From Lomentospora prolificans (lineage: Eukaryota > Ascomycota > Sordariomycetes > Microascales > Microascaceae), in assembly GCA_029532625.1 (NCBI GenBank), contig JARFXM010000005.1, positions 1,922,001 through 1,986,000 of the forward strand: a DNA stretch of 64,000 nucleotides, given 5' to 3'. Below, piece after piece: positions 1 through 10,552 of this stretch. Made by a program: the position numbers and the translations under genes. The notes under the pieces were generated by a model, which was not told the origin of the DNA, made no database searches, and saw only the letters and a program-made list of their open reading frames with translations. Positions within the stretch are counted from its first letter, which is position 1, and each line of letters opens with the position of its first letter.

Positions 1-228
1 GACGATATCGCCAAGAAGAGCAAGAGCGGCGGTGCTGGCGGCGGAAGCACCTCTAAGAGCAGGGGTAAGGCTTCTTCGAGCAGTACCTGGAGCTCGTCGT
101 CGAGTTCGGCGAGCGGACCGTCGCCGACGGATTATGAAATTTTCGAAAAAGTGTTCGACGAGAGTGAGATTCAAGCTGTGCTGAGCCAGCCAGATCCGAG
201 GTATCAGCTGGACATGATCACATCGTGA
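1..228 (+). CDS. 3' end of an unrecognised protein-coding gene (partial)
   Basis: An open frame enters from the left edge and ends in TGA at 226-228, giving the last 75 residues. The first half is low complexity, rich in Ser, Gly and Lys. The last 30 residues look like a folded tail containing the motifs YEIFEKVFDES and QPDPRYQL. Codon use is GC-rich in third positions, as in the confirmed genes nearby. I do not recognise the family, and the start and most of the protein lie outside the window. It is supported as coding by the open frame up to the edge and by the non-repetitive C-terminus, not by homology. Confidence 0.5.
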   Translation, partial: DDIAKKSKSGGAGGGSTSKSRGKASSSSTWSSSSSSASGPSPTDYEIFEKVFDESEIQAVLSQPDPRYQLDMITS

Positions 229-1016
229 AAAAGGCATGGTCTCGTTGAGGACAAAACTGGTTGGGATACTTGCCTTGTTTCTAGTTTCTATGTTTGTGTA
301 CATGTCCTGGGGAGTTTGGATTGGTTCGTGTTAATCACCAAAATGACGAGATTGCATAGATAATAGTTACACTTTTGTCGATCTTTGCTCTCCCAAGCCG
401 GACAGAAGCTGGGACGAGGCATTACAAGGTAACGAGGTAACGAGGAGTGTACCAGGCGAGTCCTGCGCGTCAATGACCACTTTTACGCCGCCTGCATGCT
501 ATACCGGACCCCCTAATATATCTACTTTCTTCCTCGCTTCATGAGCGCAGCCACTGACCTCTTGATCGCCCGTTCAGCTGCCAGTCCACGGGTCACTGAG
601 TTTCGAGCGATTGTCCTCGGCCAATCTAGCCGCATAGTCAGGTAGCTTGGGTCAAAGTTAGGATTATACAATCCCAAAGAACATACTATTCAACAACGTG
701 CAAGGCCAAAGTCTTCTAATATCGGAGGTCTATGTACCGCGCGGTTGAGGAACCACGCCAACATCTATCTAGTAGTGTATATGTACCTTCTCTGGATGTG
801 CTGCTTCTGGGTATTCCATGTCGGATCTTGGTTACTACTCTATTGAATAGAAAACCGTCCAATCCAATCTCGGTCACTCATGGTGAATTTAGCCCGTCAG
901 TAACTCCAGAATTTACACCTCGCAAAATTATATAGAAAAAGAGTCGAGTCTGGCGACAAAGAACGATGTAGAGGGATAGTCGCGTACTGCTTGTTTCAGA
1001 AAGTAATTGAAGGTGA
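229..1016. other. Intergenic, convergent 3' ends
   Basis: This interval lies between the end of the partial gene on the plus strand and the stop codon of the minus-strand zinc-finger gene, so it should hold both 3' untranslated regions. Only short frames are present. I see no RNA gene or repeat in it. Confidence 0.6.
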
Positions 1017-2816
1017 CTAGGTTGAAACCGACCAGGGATCCCAGTATTCCAAAAGGTCTAAATCATCACCGATAAGATCATACAGAGTTTCTGGCTTCAC
1101 GTCTGGCGCATACGAATCTAGTAACTCATCCGTCGGCTGACTGTCGTTACAGGAATGCTGGTCGGTTGGTGCCTCTGGACTGCTCGGCGCGACAGGGGAT
1201 GATAGTGGTGGGGTGGACCTATCTTGTCCTAGTTTCATCCGGCTCTCCATTTGAAAGCGGTTCAAAACCCGGGTGACCGTCCTGGTTACCAGGCTTTCGA
1301 GCTCTGAGCCCCCGACCTTGGGACTAGCATCGCCGAGACAGGGTGATCCTTGGCTCTCTGCGAGGACCGATGCTACAATCACTTGGCCGCTGAGCTCCCA
1401 CGTCAGGCGCATCAACGAGATGGACTCTTCAAGTTGACTTCCGAGCCAGACGGACTCGGGGGCAAGGTGATTGGGGAAAACGGTTTCCCATATGCGAACC
1501 CACTGTCGCTCAACGGTTTCTTTCCGGTCCACTCTTCTCATTAGTTGCTTCCTTTCATATTCCGATATGCCTTCCGGGTAGCGCGGCTGTCCCTCCGTTT
1601 TATTGCAATAGGACTTTTGAATATGTCTATCCCTCAAGTCGTCATTGGCGAAGACGACGAGGCAGATCGGGCAGTAGAAAGGTGGCCGACTGTGCTTACG
1701 ATAAATATGCTGTTTGACATCTTTGATCCTGCGCAACTCAAATTTGAGACACGCAGTGTACTTGAAAGGATCGAGTTTGTAGAAGGGGCATGCAAAGCGT
1801 CTTTGGCCGTCTTGGGAGCTGTTGTCCACCCGTTTTGCGCTCTTACGGCTGTAACTGTCCTCATCATCACACGCCGGAGGACTAGGCCTCTTTCTGAGGG
1901 CCGTAGCATCTATCCCCTTTTCATTATTTGCCAGGAGCGGCCATGTCGTAGCTCTCGATGAGATAGCGATGGAATTTGTTAGGTCAGTAGAGACGGTGTT
2001 CGAGTTTTGGGTCGCATCCCAAACCACCATGTCAGACCCGATCAATTCACCTGTCTCAAGTTTGTATTCTGAGAAGGATATACGCCTGTCTTCTGACGCT
2101 GGATCTGTAGACTGGGCGAGCGGTCGGGTAAGCGCTCGTAGTCCTCGAGGCGTTCGATCACCTCCACTTGCGCTAGAGGGCAAGGGCTGCTGACTAGAAG
2201 GCGTAGTGACATCGGCTGCGGTCTCGGGGTAGACGTTGAGAGCAGAATCCGAATCGGGAGGATCTTTGACACTAGGGAGCGGGTGTTTTCTCTGACGATA
2301 CCCGTCTCTACCTGGTTGAAGGGGCTTTGACTGTTTGCATTTCCGAGGGGTGCTCCTCCTGCCTCTTGGCGGGAATAATGTATAGCACTCGACCCGTCCC
2401 TTCATGTCCGAATCTGTCGCAGACTCCACGCTCGAATCAAGGCCATCAAGCGTCAGCTCATTGAGTGGGAGAAAGTTGTTAGCAAGTAGCGAAACCGGAC
2501 CGGATGGCCCCGTTTGCAGGTGTAGGCCCATGGCGCTGAGCTGCGACTCGGATGAATCTGAGGTGGCCAGATGGGATTGAGGGTACGCCTCTTCATCGCT
2601 AGAGGTGGTGCTGGTCGACAACTTTCGAAATTGTAACCTATCGAATTCAGGGAGCGAGACGGCAGAAAAAGACCTTGAAGGGTTTGCAGAGCTAGGGGAG
2701 TTCCCTTGGAAAAAGCCTGTGCCTGTCGAAACTCGGGTATCGGAGACCTGCTCGTGAGAAGCCGGTGGTGATTCTGCCAGGTCAAAAATCGAGGGAGGAC
2801 CGTTTTCTGTCTCCAT
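1017..2816 (-). CDS. Fungal CPFYK-type C2H2/C2HC zinc-finger protein, 599 aa
   Basis: One uninterrupted frame from ATG at 2816. Residues 1-340 are Ser/Pro-rich and probably disordered. Residues 343-375 form a non-standard finger, with Cys343 and Cys356 spaced by 12 residues in a CPFYKLDPFKYTAC motif, then His370 and His375 (QHIYRKH). A second C2HC finger follows with Cys382, Cys385, His398 and Cys404. Downstream is a W-x-x-IWETVFP motif (about 439-448). The same order of motifs occurs in the protein encoded divergently at 5570, so the two are paralogues. Families of this kind are common in filamentous ascomycetes and are mostly uncharacterised. Nuclear or regulatory function is inferred from the fingers only. 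No intron is needed. A role in DNA binding is plausible, but the wide Cys spacing argues against treating it as a classical C2H2 factor. Confidence 0.85.
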   Translation of the reverse strand: METENGPPSIFDLAESPPASHEQVSDTRVSTGTGFFQGNSPSSANPSRSFSAVSLPEFDRLQFRKLSTSTTSSDEEAYPQSHLATSDSSESQLSAMGLHLQTGPSGPVSLLANNFLPLNELTLDGLDSSVESATDSDMKGRVECYTLFPPRGRRSTPRKCKQSKPLQPGRDGYRQRKHPLPSVKDPPDSDSALNVYPETAADVTTPSSQQPLPSSASGGDRTPRGLRALTRPLAQSTDPASEDRRISFSEYKLETGELIGSDMVVWDATQNSNTVSTDLTNSIAISSRATTWPLLANNEKGIDATALRKRPSPPACDDEDSYSRKSAKRVDNSSQDGQRRFACPFYKLDPFKYTACLKFELRRIKDVKQHIYRKHSRPPFYCPICLVVFANDDLRDRHIQKSYCNKTEGQPRYPEGISEYERKQLMRRVDRKETVERQWVRIWETVFPNHLAPESVWLGSQLEESISLMRLTWELSGQVIVASVLAESQGSPCLGDASPKVGGSELESLVTRTVTRVLNRFQMESRMKLGQDRSTPPLSSPVAPSSPEAPTDQHSCNDSQPTDELLDSYAPDVKPETLYDLIGDDLDLLEYWDPWSVST

Positions 2817-5569
2817 TATAGCTCAAAGATGAGCTAGTTGTAGGTGTTGGAAACCGCCGATTCCGCGAGCTCACTCGGGGGGAGAAAAGTGTGGTAACTG
2901 GACCGATGGCCTGGAGGTATGCTAAATTATAAGATTAGCTGCTCCCCGCAGCTTTTTCGTGCCTGGAAAAATGCCCTTCTCGGTCCCATTCTCGTGCCTG
3001 CTCGGGACGTCTTCAGGAATCGATTTGAGGCATGTCTCCTAGGCAGTTTCACTCCGCTCCAGAGGAAATGATGTGTTCAACGAGCAGAAAGGCCCCAGCC
3101 TCCCACGACTCGAGACGCACCGAGTCTGGAATGGGAAAAACTGGCGAGGCATTGAGTGATTCGGTCGGGCCAGTCGAGACTGGGTAGGTGACATCCATGC
3201 ACACTTGTGCGGAGGGCGGCGGAGCTGGGGTCATTGGCTGGGGGGAAAGCGGCATTGGTGGAGGCCAACATGACCAAGTTTCTTGGACAAATGACTTGAA
3301 TGTGGGCTCCAATGCGTTCGGGCAGGGGATGGGACGACCAGTGGCTTCAGGTTCTGGGCACTATTGGAACCGGAGTACCTGAGACGTGATGCTCTGCAGA
3401 TGGGCGCACAACTGCGTGGAGGGGGTGCGCTGACGACGATCTCCCTCATAGCTGGCTGGCTGCGGAGGGCCTTACCGTATTTAGGCTTGTTCTGGCAGAC
3501 GCCCCGCCCGGACTTTACATCTTGCGCAGAGTCATCAGAAAGATGCAAACAAGGAGAGAGAGGCGAGCTAGTACATTAACTTAGACCTCAGGGGTCATCA
3601 TCACTCCTAGGAAAGAACTACTTGTAAACTTCGAACAGGGAGGAAAGAGTGTGCGGATTTACAAGGGGATACACAATCTCGTCGAATGGGTGTGTGGTGA
3701 TGGCGCTGAAAAGTGAGGCTGACATGCAGGTTGCCATCTCCCAGGGTCCCCTCTCGATATGCAGGCTGGTTTCAATGAACAATCTAACTACATAAACTGT
3801 ACCTTGATTGGCCGTGTGCCAGGCCCTCGATCATGAGTATCAATAGACTCAACGCCAAGTATTAAAGTCTCGCTGTTTCCGCGTGCTTTCCCATATATCA
3901 ACCACCGGCGGCGACGGCGGCGCTAAGACGGCCTTGCGTCTCCTCATTTATATTTACAATTCGGGAAGGCTCGACCTTGATATATTTTGACCAGGCAGGC
4001 TCGATTTACTGCTGGCAGGTTCCAATTTGGAGAACCAGAGCCTCCAGTCCCCGTATTAGTCATCAAGCCAAGCCCACCTTCTCCCCAATGAAACGGTTTG
4101 GCAAGCGGGACAAACATCAAAAGTCTTGACACCTGCCGCCTCATCTCGTCGACCCCGCGCTCAGCCTGGTCATGTCGAATGGAGAAACGGGCAAACTGCG
4201 AAGTGGGAGGGAGCCAGAGCTGAGCGCTCCACAACCTGGTCTTCATATTGCCCTCAAATGCTATCTTCCCGTCGCCTTAACCTCATCTATCCTATCTCCA
4301 GGCTCTCACCTTCCTGCTTGAGAAATCCATCCCCTCGTCATCCTTTCCACCTTGGTCATGACAGCTGCCACGTAACCAGTGACATTTCCCTTGATGCCAT
4401 CGCCAGAATCAGATATCCGAAACCGAGATTGCAACGTCCCGAATTCAGATTAAATACCGGGAATCGTAGGGCGAAATGGGCCCAGTGGCCCCCCAACCCT
4501 ATCCCCGGTTGCTTTTCAAGTGCACACTTTCGCAATTGACAGATCCGCGTGTGAAGCCCTCTTGCCGTTGCCATTCCCCCATTCCCCCATCCTTCCTGCG
4601 CCCTCTCTCCCCGGTTCACCCATCTCGGACATTTCCTTTCTTCCGGCCTCAAAATGATCCCCCCCCAAAGGTGTGTTTACGGAGCCATTTCCAAGATCTA
4701 AGCCTCCCTCGGCAGGCTCTGCGTCCTTGACTAACCTGGACAATACGCGTTTTATTGATCTTTAGTTTTTCAGTCAGCCGATAATGATTTTTTGTTTTGT
4801 TCTGTTTCACGGCCACCGCCGAGCTCGTAATTGAATCTTGATGCCTGGAAGGCGTTCCAGAAAGGCGGCACTTAGCGTCGTTTCGCCCCCAAGCGGTGAA
4901 ATACTTTTCCTCAAGGACCCCGGCTGGCTCATGGATATTACCGAAACCCGATTCTCTTGCTTCCCCAATTAGTGGTGTGTATCGTCCCCCAGCCACGCCC
5001 GTCAGGCTCTATTTTCACCGTCGTTCCGGCCCAGGAAGAAAAATGCCTAGCCAGCCCTGTTCTATCGAGGTGATTTTTCAATTTGCCCTGGCGAATCGAC
5101 GTACTTGGGGTCTTCAATACTTGATAAACGCCCTAGTAGAGAGTTTCGGTGCAAGTCATCTAGACCTTTCTCCTACTCATGCATACCGGGAAACGCTCCT
5201 TGACGACCACGTAGCTCCAGTGCCGGCTTTCTTCTCTCTTCCCAATAAGCCGCTTGGAAACCCACTTGCGTGCTAACTGCACCGCAAAATTGTGCCCACG
5301 GCGAAGTGTGTGGTATATGTTAAGAGGAAGGCAAGACACCCGCAACCTCTGCATGTCCTCCCTTCTCTTAACGCCGAATTCTTCTTTGTTCTCGCTTCCC
5401 CTCCCATTTTAGGCGGCTTTCCCTGCCTCTCTTCGTTAATCTCGTCTGATTATTCCCTCGAACCATGATTCTGTTGGACAACGGTCTTGACTTGACGTTC
5501 AAGCCGCCCATATTAGCGTCCGCCTAGCCAGCCCACCTCTTGCTCTTCGGGGCCTCGATCGAGTTCATC
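2817..5569. promoter_or_regulatory. 2.75-kb shared upstream region of two divergent zinc-finger genes
   Basis: The start codons at 2816 (minus) and 5570 (plus) face away from each other, so this interval must carry both promoters and 5' leaders. It contains only short frames in all six phases. Pyrimidine-rich plus-strand tracts around 4560-4730 and 5360-5450 resemble fungal core promoters or leaders feeding the plus-strand gene. I could not identify specific binding sites. Confidence 0.5.
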
Positions 5570-7399
5570 ATGTCCGCTCTTACTAGGCTCGACAGGCAGC
5601 TCTCTTTCAGGACCATCAACTTGGAAACAAAAATTAGATCATCTTTTCGCGCTCTTGGTGACCGTTTCCATGGTTCCGGCCGTCGCAGGCTAGGAAAACT
5701 TCACCAGCACACAAATCTCCCCTTCAAAGACTCCGAATCTGCTTCATCCGAGGATAGCGTCGTGAAGCTAGCCATTGTATCTGAATCAACCCCTGATCCT
5801 GCGCGGGCCCGTCCTCCTCGAGAGGGTTTCGAGGCTGACGCCACTAGAAATATCGAGCCCGAGGATATCAAGCATGAGTTGTTTGTCTTGCACTCTGACC
5901 AGCGCTCGTCTCACACGTCCAACGCTGCTCTTTCTTATCCCACGGCGACTCTGCTTGATTCCAAAGACGCCACAGCGGTAGACCTTCAAAATGTCTCCAA
6001 AGGCTATGAGCCTCCCATGCGAGACCAGGAGCCTGTCGACATGGACGAAACAGGGCCATATCGTACTTGTCCTCGTGGCGAATATTATCCCCCTACTAGG
6101 GGCCAAGGCCCAAGTGGACCGGGCAAAGACCCGAGCCAAAGTCGGGGTCGGAAACGTGCTTTCCCCGACGGTGATAAAGACGACGGCCGATCACGAAAGG
6201 GGGACCGCAGTGGTCGTGGAGGCGGCGGAGGCGGTGGAGGCGGTGGCAGGGGTAAGAAGGGCAACTCTAGCGAAGCGAAATGGCCTATACACACAAAGGG
6301 TCTTGCCTGTCCTTTTTACAAGTGGGACCCTGTACGGTACCGGATTTGTCTCCATCGACAATCACTTGGCGGAACCAATTACGTCAGGCAACACCTCCGG
6401 CGTGTACACGGACCTGGGCATCGGTGCCCTATTTGCAAGGAGGCGTTCGAAACGCGCGCCTTTTGCGATGATCATATCCGAGCGGCAAGTTGCGAGCCGC
6501 GCGAGGTAGACATTGAAGGTATGACGTCGCACCAGATGGATCAGCTCAATCAACTTCCTCGTCGCAGTAACGAGATTGAGCGGTGGTATGACATCTGGAA
6601 CGTTCTATTTCCTGGCCGAGCTCCTCCGGCAAACCCCTACGTAGAAGACGTGACTATCGAAATCCTCCGCCATTTCGTCGAAGGGTGGGTTGCGTCCGTC
6701 AGGCAGCTTGAAGGCCAGGAAATCCTCTCGGCGCTTACTGGCCATCCCGGTGAGCCCCAGGGTTCCATCGACCCGCTCACTGAGAGCATCATTGGCTATG
6801 CTCAGCAAGTTCTTGACGATGACGCCCGGGATACACCGGCGCGACCTTCCGTACCTCCTCGCGAGTCTGGATCTGCCTTTGGTCCCGTATCTGAAGAGAA
6901 CGAAGATGCGGAGGGCAGCCCGGAGCTAGAAACGAGGGATGATTATGACCAGGCTAATGCGTATACAACACCGTCTCATGTCGGCATGGAGAATCAAATG
7001 CCTCTCGGGGGCGAAGAGACGATACCTTTCGAGTCTGGTGTGTTCGCATTCGGCCCCGCCAACACCCCTCTGTCAAATAATAGGCAGGTGTTCAATGGGC
7101 ACGCACCAGCCCAGAGCTATGTTGATCAGCCTGAACGCATGCAATTCAATCAAGATTGGGATATTGTCTCCCAGAGCCACTTTAACCAACCCGATCAAAA
7201 TGTGGTTCTGGATTTCAATCAACTCGACCAACGCCTTGAAAATTCTCCGCTTTTTGACGGACTCCCTGTCGGAAGGCAAGCCGGTGTGGAAGGTGACGCC
7301 TATAGGGGAAACGTTCTGGAGGATGTGAGAGATCTCTTCGACACTGCAGATTATCCCTACGGGATTTATGATGATAATTACGGCACCCGTGGACAATAG
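5570..7399 (+). CDS. Fungal CPFYK-type C2H2/C2HC zinc-finger protein with poly-Gly tract, 609 aa
   Basis: The frame is open from further upstream, but the first ATG is at 5570 (MSALTRLDRQ), which I take as the start. The N-terminal 200 residues are Ser-rich. Residues 217-226 are a run of Gly encoded by a GGN repeat, flanked by basic residues (RSGR, RGKKG). The first finger has Cys247 and Cys260 in CPFYKWDPVRYRIC, with His275 and His280. The second has Cys286, Cys289, His302 and Cys308. A W-x-DIWNVLFPG motif follows. Finger spacing and the W/IW/LFP element match the divergent gene at 1017-2816, although the rest of the two proteins has diverged greatly. The C-terminal 200 residues are acidic and Asn/Gln-rich, as in an activation domain (inference). 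Function is unknown. Confidence 0.85.
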   Translation: MSALTRLDRQLSFRTINLETKIRSSFRALGDRFHGSGRRRLGKLHQHTNLPFKDSESASSEDSVVKLAIVSESTPDPARARPPREGFEADATRNIEPEDIKHELFVLHSDQRSSHTSNAALSYPTATLLDSKDATAVDLQNVSKGYEPPMRDQEPVDMDETGPYRTCPRGEYYPPTRGQGPSGPGKDPSQSRGRKRAFPDGDKDDGRSRKGDRSGRGGGGGGGGGGRGKKGNSSEAKWPIHTKGLACPFYKWDPVRYRICLHRQSLGGTNYVRQHLRRVHGPGHRCPICKEAFETRAFCDDHIRAASCEPREVDIEGMTSHQMDQLNQLPRRSNEIERWYDIWNVLFPGRAPPANPYVEDVTIEILRHFVEGWVASVRQLEGQEILSALTGHPGEPQGSIDPLTESIIGYAQQVLDDDARDTPARPSVPPRESGSAFGPVSEENEDAEGSPELETRDDYDQANAYTTPSHVGMENQMPLGGEETIPFESGVFAFGPANTPLSNNRQVFNGHAPAQSYVDQPERMQFNQDWDIVSQSHFNQPDQNVVLDFNQLDQRLENSPLFDGLPVGRQAGVEGDAYRGNVLEDVRDLFDTADYPYGIYDDNYGTRGQ

Positions 7400-8880
7400 A
7401 GTCGACGTGATGTGTGAGATTGTCAAGGCCGATGTATGATAAGTATGAGCCACTTCGGCAGCCAGTGCCTGTCCGGAACAATGCATAACGACGGGAGACC
7501 GTTCGCCGCCAGGCCCCGCTCGACTCATCGGCGGGTGCAACATGGCCGTGGCTCGAGAGTCCCCCTGACTCAAGGTGGGAGTGTCTCAGCGATCGTGGCT
7601 ACATGTTGCTCCCAAGTAAGCACCACTCGGCGGCCCGTGCTAGGCTAGCTGGCAACTCGAACGCTTTTTGAATCCCCATTTATTAGAATAAGAGACAGGA
7701 AAGTCTCTGCAATGGTACCAGAAGAGAGTACTCACATCCCCTCGAGGTGAGGACACGTGCATGGGCCTTTGCGTCCTACTCTGGAGCAGCAACCATCGAC
7801 ATGCTGACGGCCCCAGCCTCGAGGTTCCTAGACATTAAAAGTTGGGTGGGGTTTGCGCGGTTGTCCTCGAGCGGAAGACTGGACGAGTCGAAATTGGGGT
7901 TCAGAGTTTAGGCTTCTTGTCTCGTGTGGGGGGCGGAGGGTAGGAAGAAGCAACCAGACTTGCTCCAACAACCATCTGACTGAGGTTCATGTCGCATTGC
8001 ATCTTGCCAGCCATGGGTGTATTTTATATTCTTGAAAAACATTCTTTTTCTGCTAAAGGGAACCAGATTAAGTATCAAGGCGTTTCGTTACTTCAACAGC
8101 GACTTCGCGGCTTCAACAGCTACTTACTAGCACGCTTGAAGCTATTCAAGTGTTACACAATCATGCTTGACTTTGACTCTCGTGAGTAAACTGAGGCGCA
8201 GCCTATTGATGCTATAAGGGATCATGATGGCCTGGAGCAATGGGAGGGGCGAAGTGGATCTAGCTCGCTAGTGAAGAGGGTGGGAAATAGAACTCGGTGG
8301 GCAGGGGAGGGAGTCAAGTGGATTTTATGGCTGCCGTCCGTTTCTAGGCATCCGCCTCATTAGCGAAGAGGCTGAAAATTGTTAAAGCCACCGGTGAACA
8401 ACGAGCTCGAGCCAAGATGACTTGGACGGAAAGCAAGGCGGAGGATCAGCAACAACCCAGCCAGGGTCTCCCTTCAATGACAACAGGGAAGTTCTCGAAA
8501 GTAATGGATCGTAGCCAATGACACGGTTGACCGAAACTGGAGGGAAGGGGACAGAGTGGGAATCCAGTGCGCATCTTGGTAATTGGGAAGTAAGGCAGCA
8601 ACGCCGAGGTGCGCCCTATGCAGTATGGCCTGCGATGCAAACGAGGAAGAGCGGCACATTGCACTTGCAATCTGGTCTTGGTGGTTTTCTGATGCAATGT
8701 TCACATTGTTCACAATTTGTTGGGTAGACATTGATTTACTGCCCAGTTCATCCCAGCTGTTATCAACCGATAGCTGAGTCAGCTCTAACATTTGAAGTCA
8801 AAGTCCCTGCGTCGCCATGGCCTCGCATTCATCCAGGGTACTCCTACTGAAAGTATGTAATACCTCTGCAGCTGTGAATT
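7400..8880. other. Intergenic region
   Basis: This is the downstream region of the zinc-finger gene. All frames are short and none has a recognisable motif. I see no repeat or RNA gene. Confidence 0.5.
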
Positions 8881-9156
8881 AATCTCGTGCACCACTCAAC
8901 GCGTGATGGCGGGCAGGCGCGTCATAGAAATCCCGTTTTCCACCCTCGCACCTGGTTGACTCGCCCTTTGATCACACCTGCAGCACAAAGTTCACGCTTC
9001 TTCCCCAACCTTCAGCAGTTTACAATCGACAATCCAACGCCCGCATTGGCTTTTTGCGATATATCTACTTTGTACTCATTGCGACTGATTCACGATTAGG
9101 ATCCTAATATTGGAAGTGTCTAAAAATCCGAGCCTTCGCGTCCGCGACTGCAGAAA
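8881..9156 (+). promoter_or_regulatory. FEN1 promoter with three MCB-like ACGCG boxes
   Basis: A perfect MluI cell-cycle box, ACGCGT, lies at 8899-8904, about 255 bp before the FEN1 start codon. Two further ACGCG cores read on the minus strand at 8918-8922 and 9137-9141. In yeasts the MBF complex (Mbp1/Swi6) binds MCB boxes and drives G1/S expression of replication genes. Assigning that role here is inference from motif and gene identity. The third core is so close to the ATG that it is probably in the leader. Confidence 0.55.
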
Positions 9157-10552
9157 ATGGGTATCAAAAACTTGTCTTCGATCATCAAGGAGCATGCTCC
9201 CGATGCTATCAAGGAGGGCGAAATCAAGAACCACTTTGGTCGCAAGGTTGCAATTGTACGCAAGACCCCATTTTCACGTTTGGTCATGACATATTTCCTA
9301 GCATAAACTAACTTGGATCAAGGATGCGTATGACACCCGCGACAAATTCGCAACGCCATTTCCGTCAATACTAACAAACCATGTATAGCTCCATGAGTAT
9401 TTATAGCTTTCTCATCGCCGTCCGAAGCGAAGGCCAGCAGCTCATGGACGAAAGCGGCCAAACGACTTCCCATTTGATGGGTATGTTCTACCGCACTCTT
9501 CGCATGGTCGACAACGGCATCAAGCCCCTTTATGTCTTTGATGGCGCCCCCCCCAAGCTCAAGTCCGGCGAGCTCGCCAAGCGATTTCAGCGCAAGCAGG
9601 AGGCTCAAGAAGGCCTCGAGGAAGCCAAGGAGACTGGTACTGCTGAAGACGTCGAGAAGTTTGCTAGGCGGACGGTGAGGGTGACCCGCGACCATAACGC
9701 CGAGTGCCAGAGGTTGCTCAAGCTCATGGGCATCCCTTTTATCGTCGCCCCCACTGAAGCTGAGGCGCAATGTGCAGTTCTTGCGAGGGCTGGCAAAGTA
9801 TATGCGGCGGCGAGTGAGGATATGGATACTTTGTGCTTCAACTCGCCGATTTTGTTGAGGCATCTTACGTTTAGCGAGCAGAGAAAGGAGCCGATTCAGG
9901 AGATCCACCTCGACAAAGTGCTAGAGGGGCTGGATATGTCAAGAGATCAGGTAAGTTGAGCGTTACGGTACTACGTCTACAGGGCGCTCGCTTCGAGAAT
10001 TATTTCTAACTTGCGTGAATCCACTACTAGTTTGTCGACCTCTGCATTCTCCTCGGTTGCGACTACCTCGATCCCATTCCCAAGGTTGGTCCCACGACAG
10101 CCCTTAAGCTCATCCGCGAGCACAAGACTCTCGAGGGCGTCGTCGAGGCCATCGAGAAAGACCCCAAAGAACGCTACAAGCTCCCCGAGGACTGGCCCTT
10201 CCAAAATGCGCGCGAGCTCTTCTTCCAGCCGGATGTCCGCCAGGCAGATGACCCGCTCTGCGATTTCAAGTGGGAGAAGCCTGATATGGAAGGTCTCGTT
10301 CAGTTCCTCGTCACCGAGAAGGGCTTCTCAGAGGATCGCGTACGGGCTGGCGGCAAGAGGCTGGAGAAGAACCTCAAGAGCGCTCAGCAGGTGCGGTTGG
10401 ACGGATTCTTCAAGGTGATCCCCAAAACTGAGGAAGAGAGGGCGGTACTGAAGAGGAAAAATGAGGAAAAGAATGAGGAGAAGAAGAAGAAGCTAAAGGA
10501 AGAGAAGAAGGAGAAGGCTAAGGCTAAGGCGAAGCCGAGGGCTGTTGCTTAA
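9157..10552 (+). CDS. RAD27: Flap endonuclease 1 (FEN1/Rad27), 395 aa, four exons
   Basis: Exons are 9157-9255, 9323-9327, 9389-9950 and 10031-10552, and the joined frame is continuous. FEN1 is the structure-specific nuclease that removes 5' flaps in Okazaki-fragment maturation and long-patch base excision repair in the nucleus. The N-terminus MGIKNLSSIIKEHAP is the typical XPG-N start. All metal ligands known for the family are present at standard positions: Asp34, Asp86 (YVFDGAPP), Glu158 and Glu160 (PTEAEAQCA), Asp179 and Asp181 (ASEDMDTL), Asp233 (GCDYLDP). The helix-hairpin-helix region follows. A PCNA-binding PIP box, QVRLDGFF, precedes a Lys/Glu-rich basic tail. Length matches fungal FEN1. 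Introns are 67, 61 and 80 nt; the first two each have an ACTAAC branch site. The second exon is only five bases. The promoter carries MCB boxes, suggesting cell-cycle control. Confidence 0.97.
9323..9327 (+). other. RAD27: Five-nucleotide microexon of FEN1 encoding catalytic Asp34
   Basis: The bases GATGC lie between an AG acceptor at 9321-9322 and a GTATGA donor at 9328. Intron 1 (9256-9322) and intron 2 (9328-9388) each contain ACTAAC 10-15 nt before their acceptor. Joining exon 1, GATGC and the exon beginning CTCCATGAG gives Asp34-Ala-Ser-Met-Ser, exactly the conserved FEN1 sequence. Without the five bases the frame shifts and the catalytic Asp is lost. Confidence 0.9.

Noticed and set aside
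5540..5569. A ten-codon upstream extension of the second zinc-finger gene from a TTG codon
   Set aside because: Non-AUG starts are rare in fungi, and an ATG with acceptable context follows at 5570.
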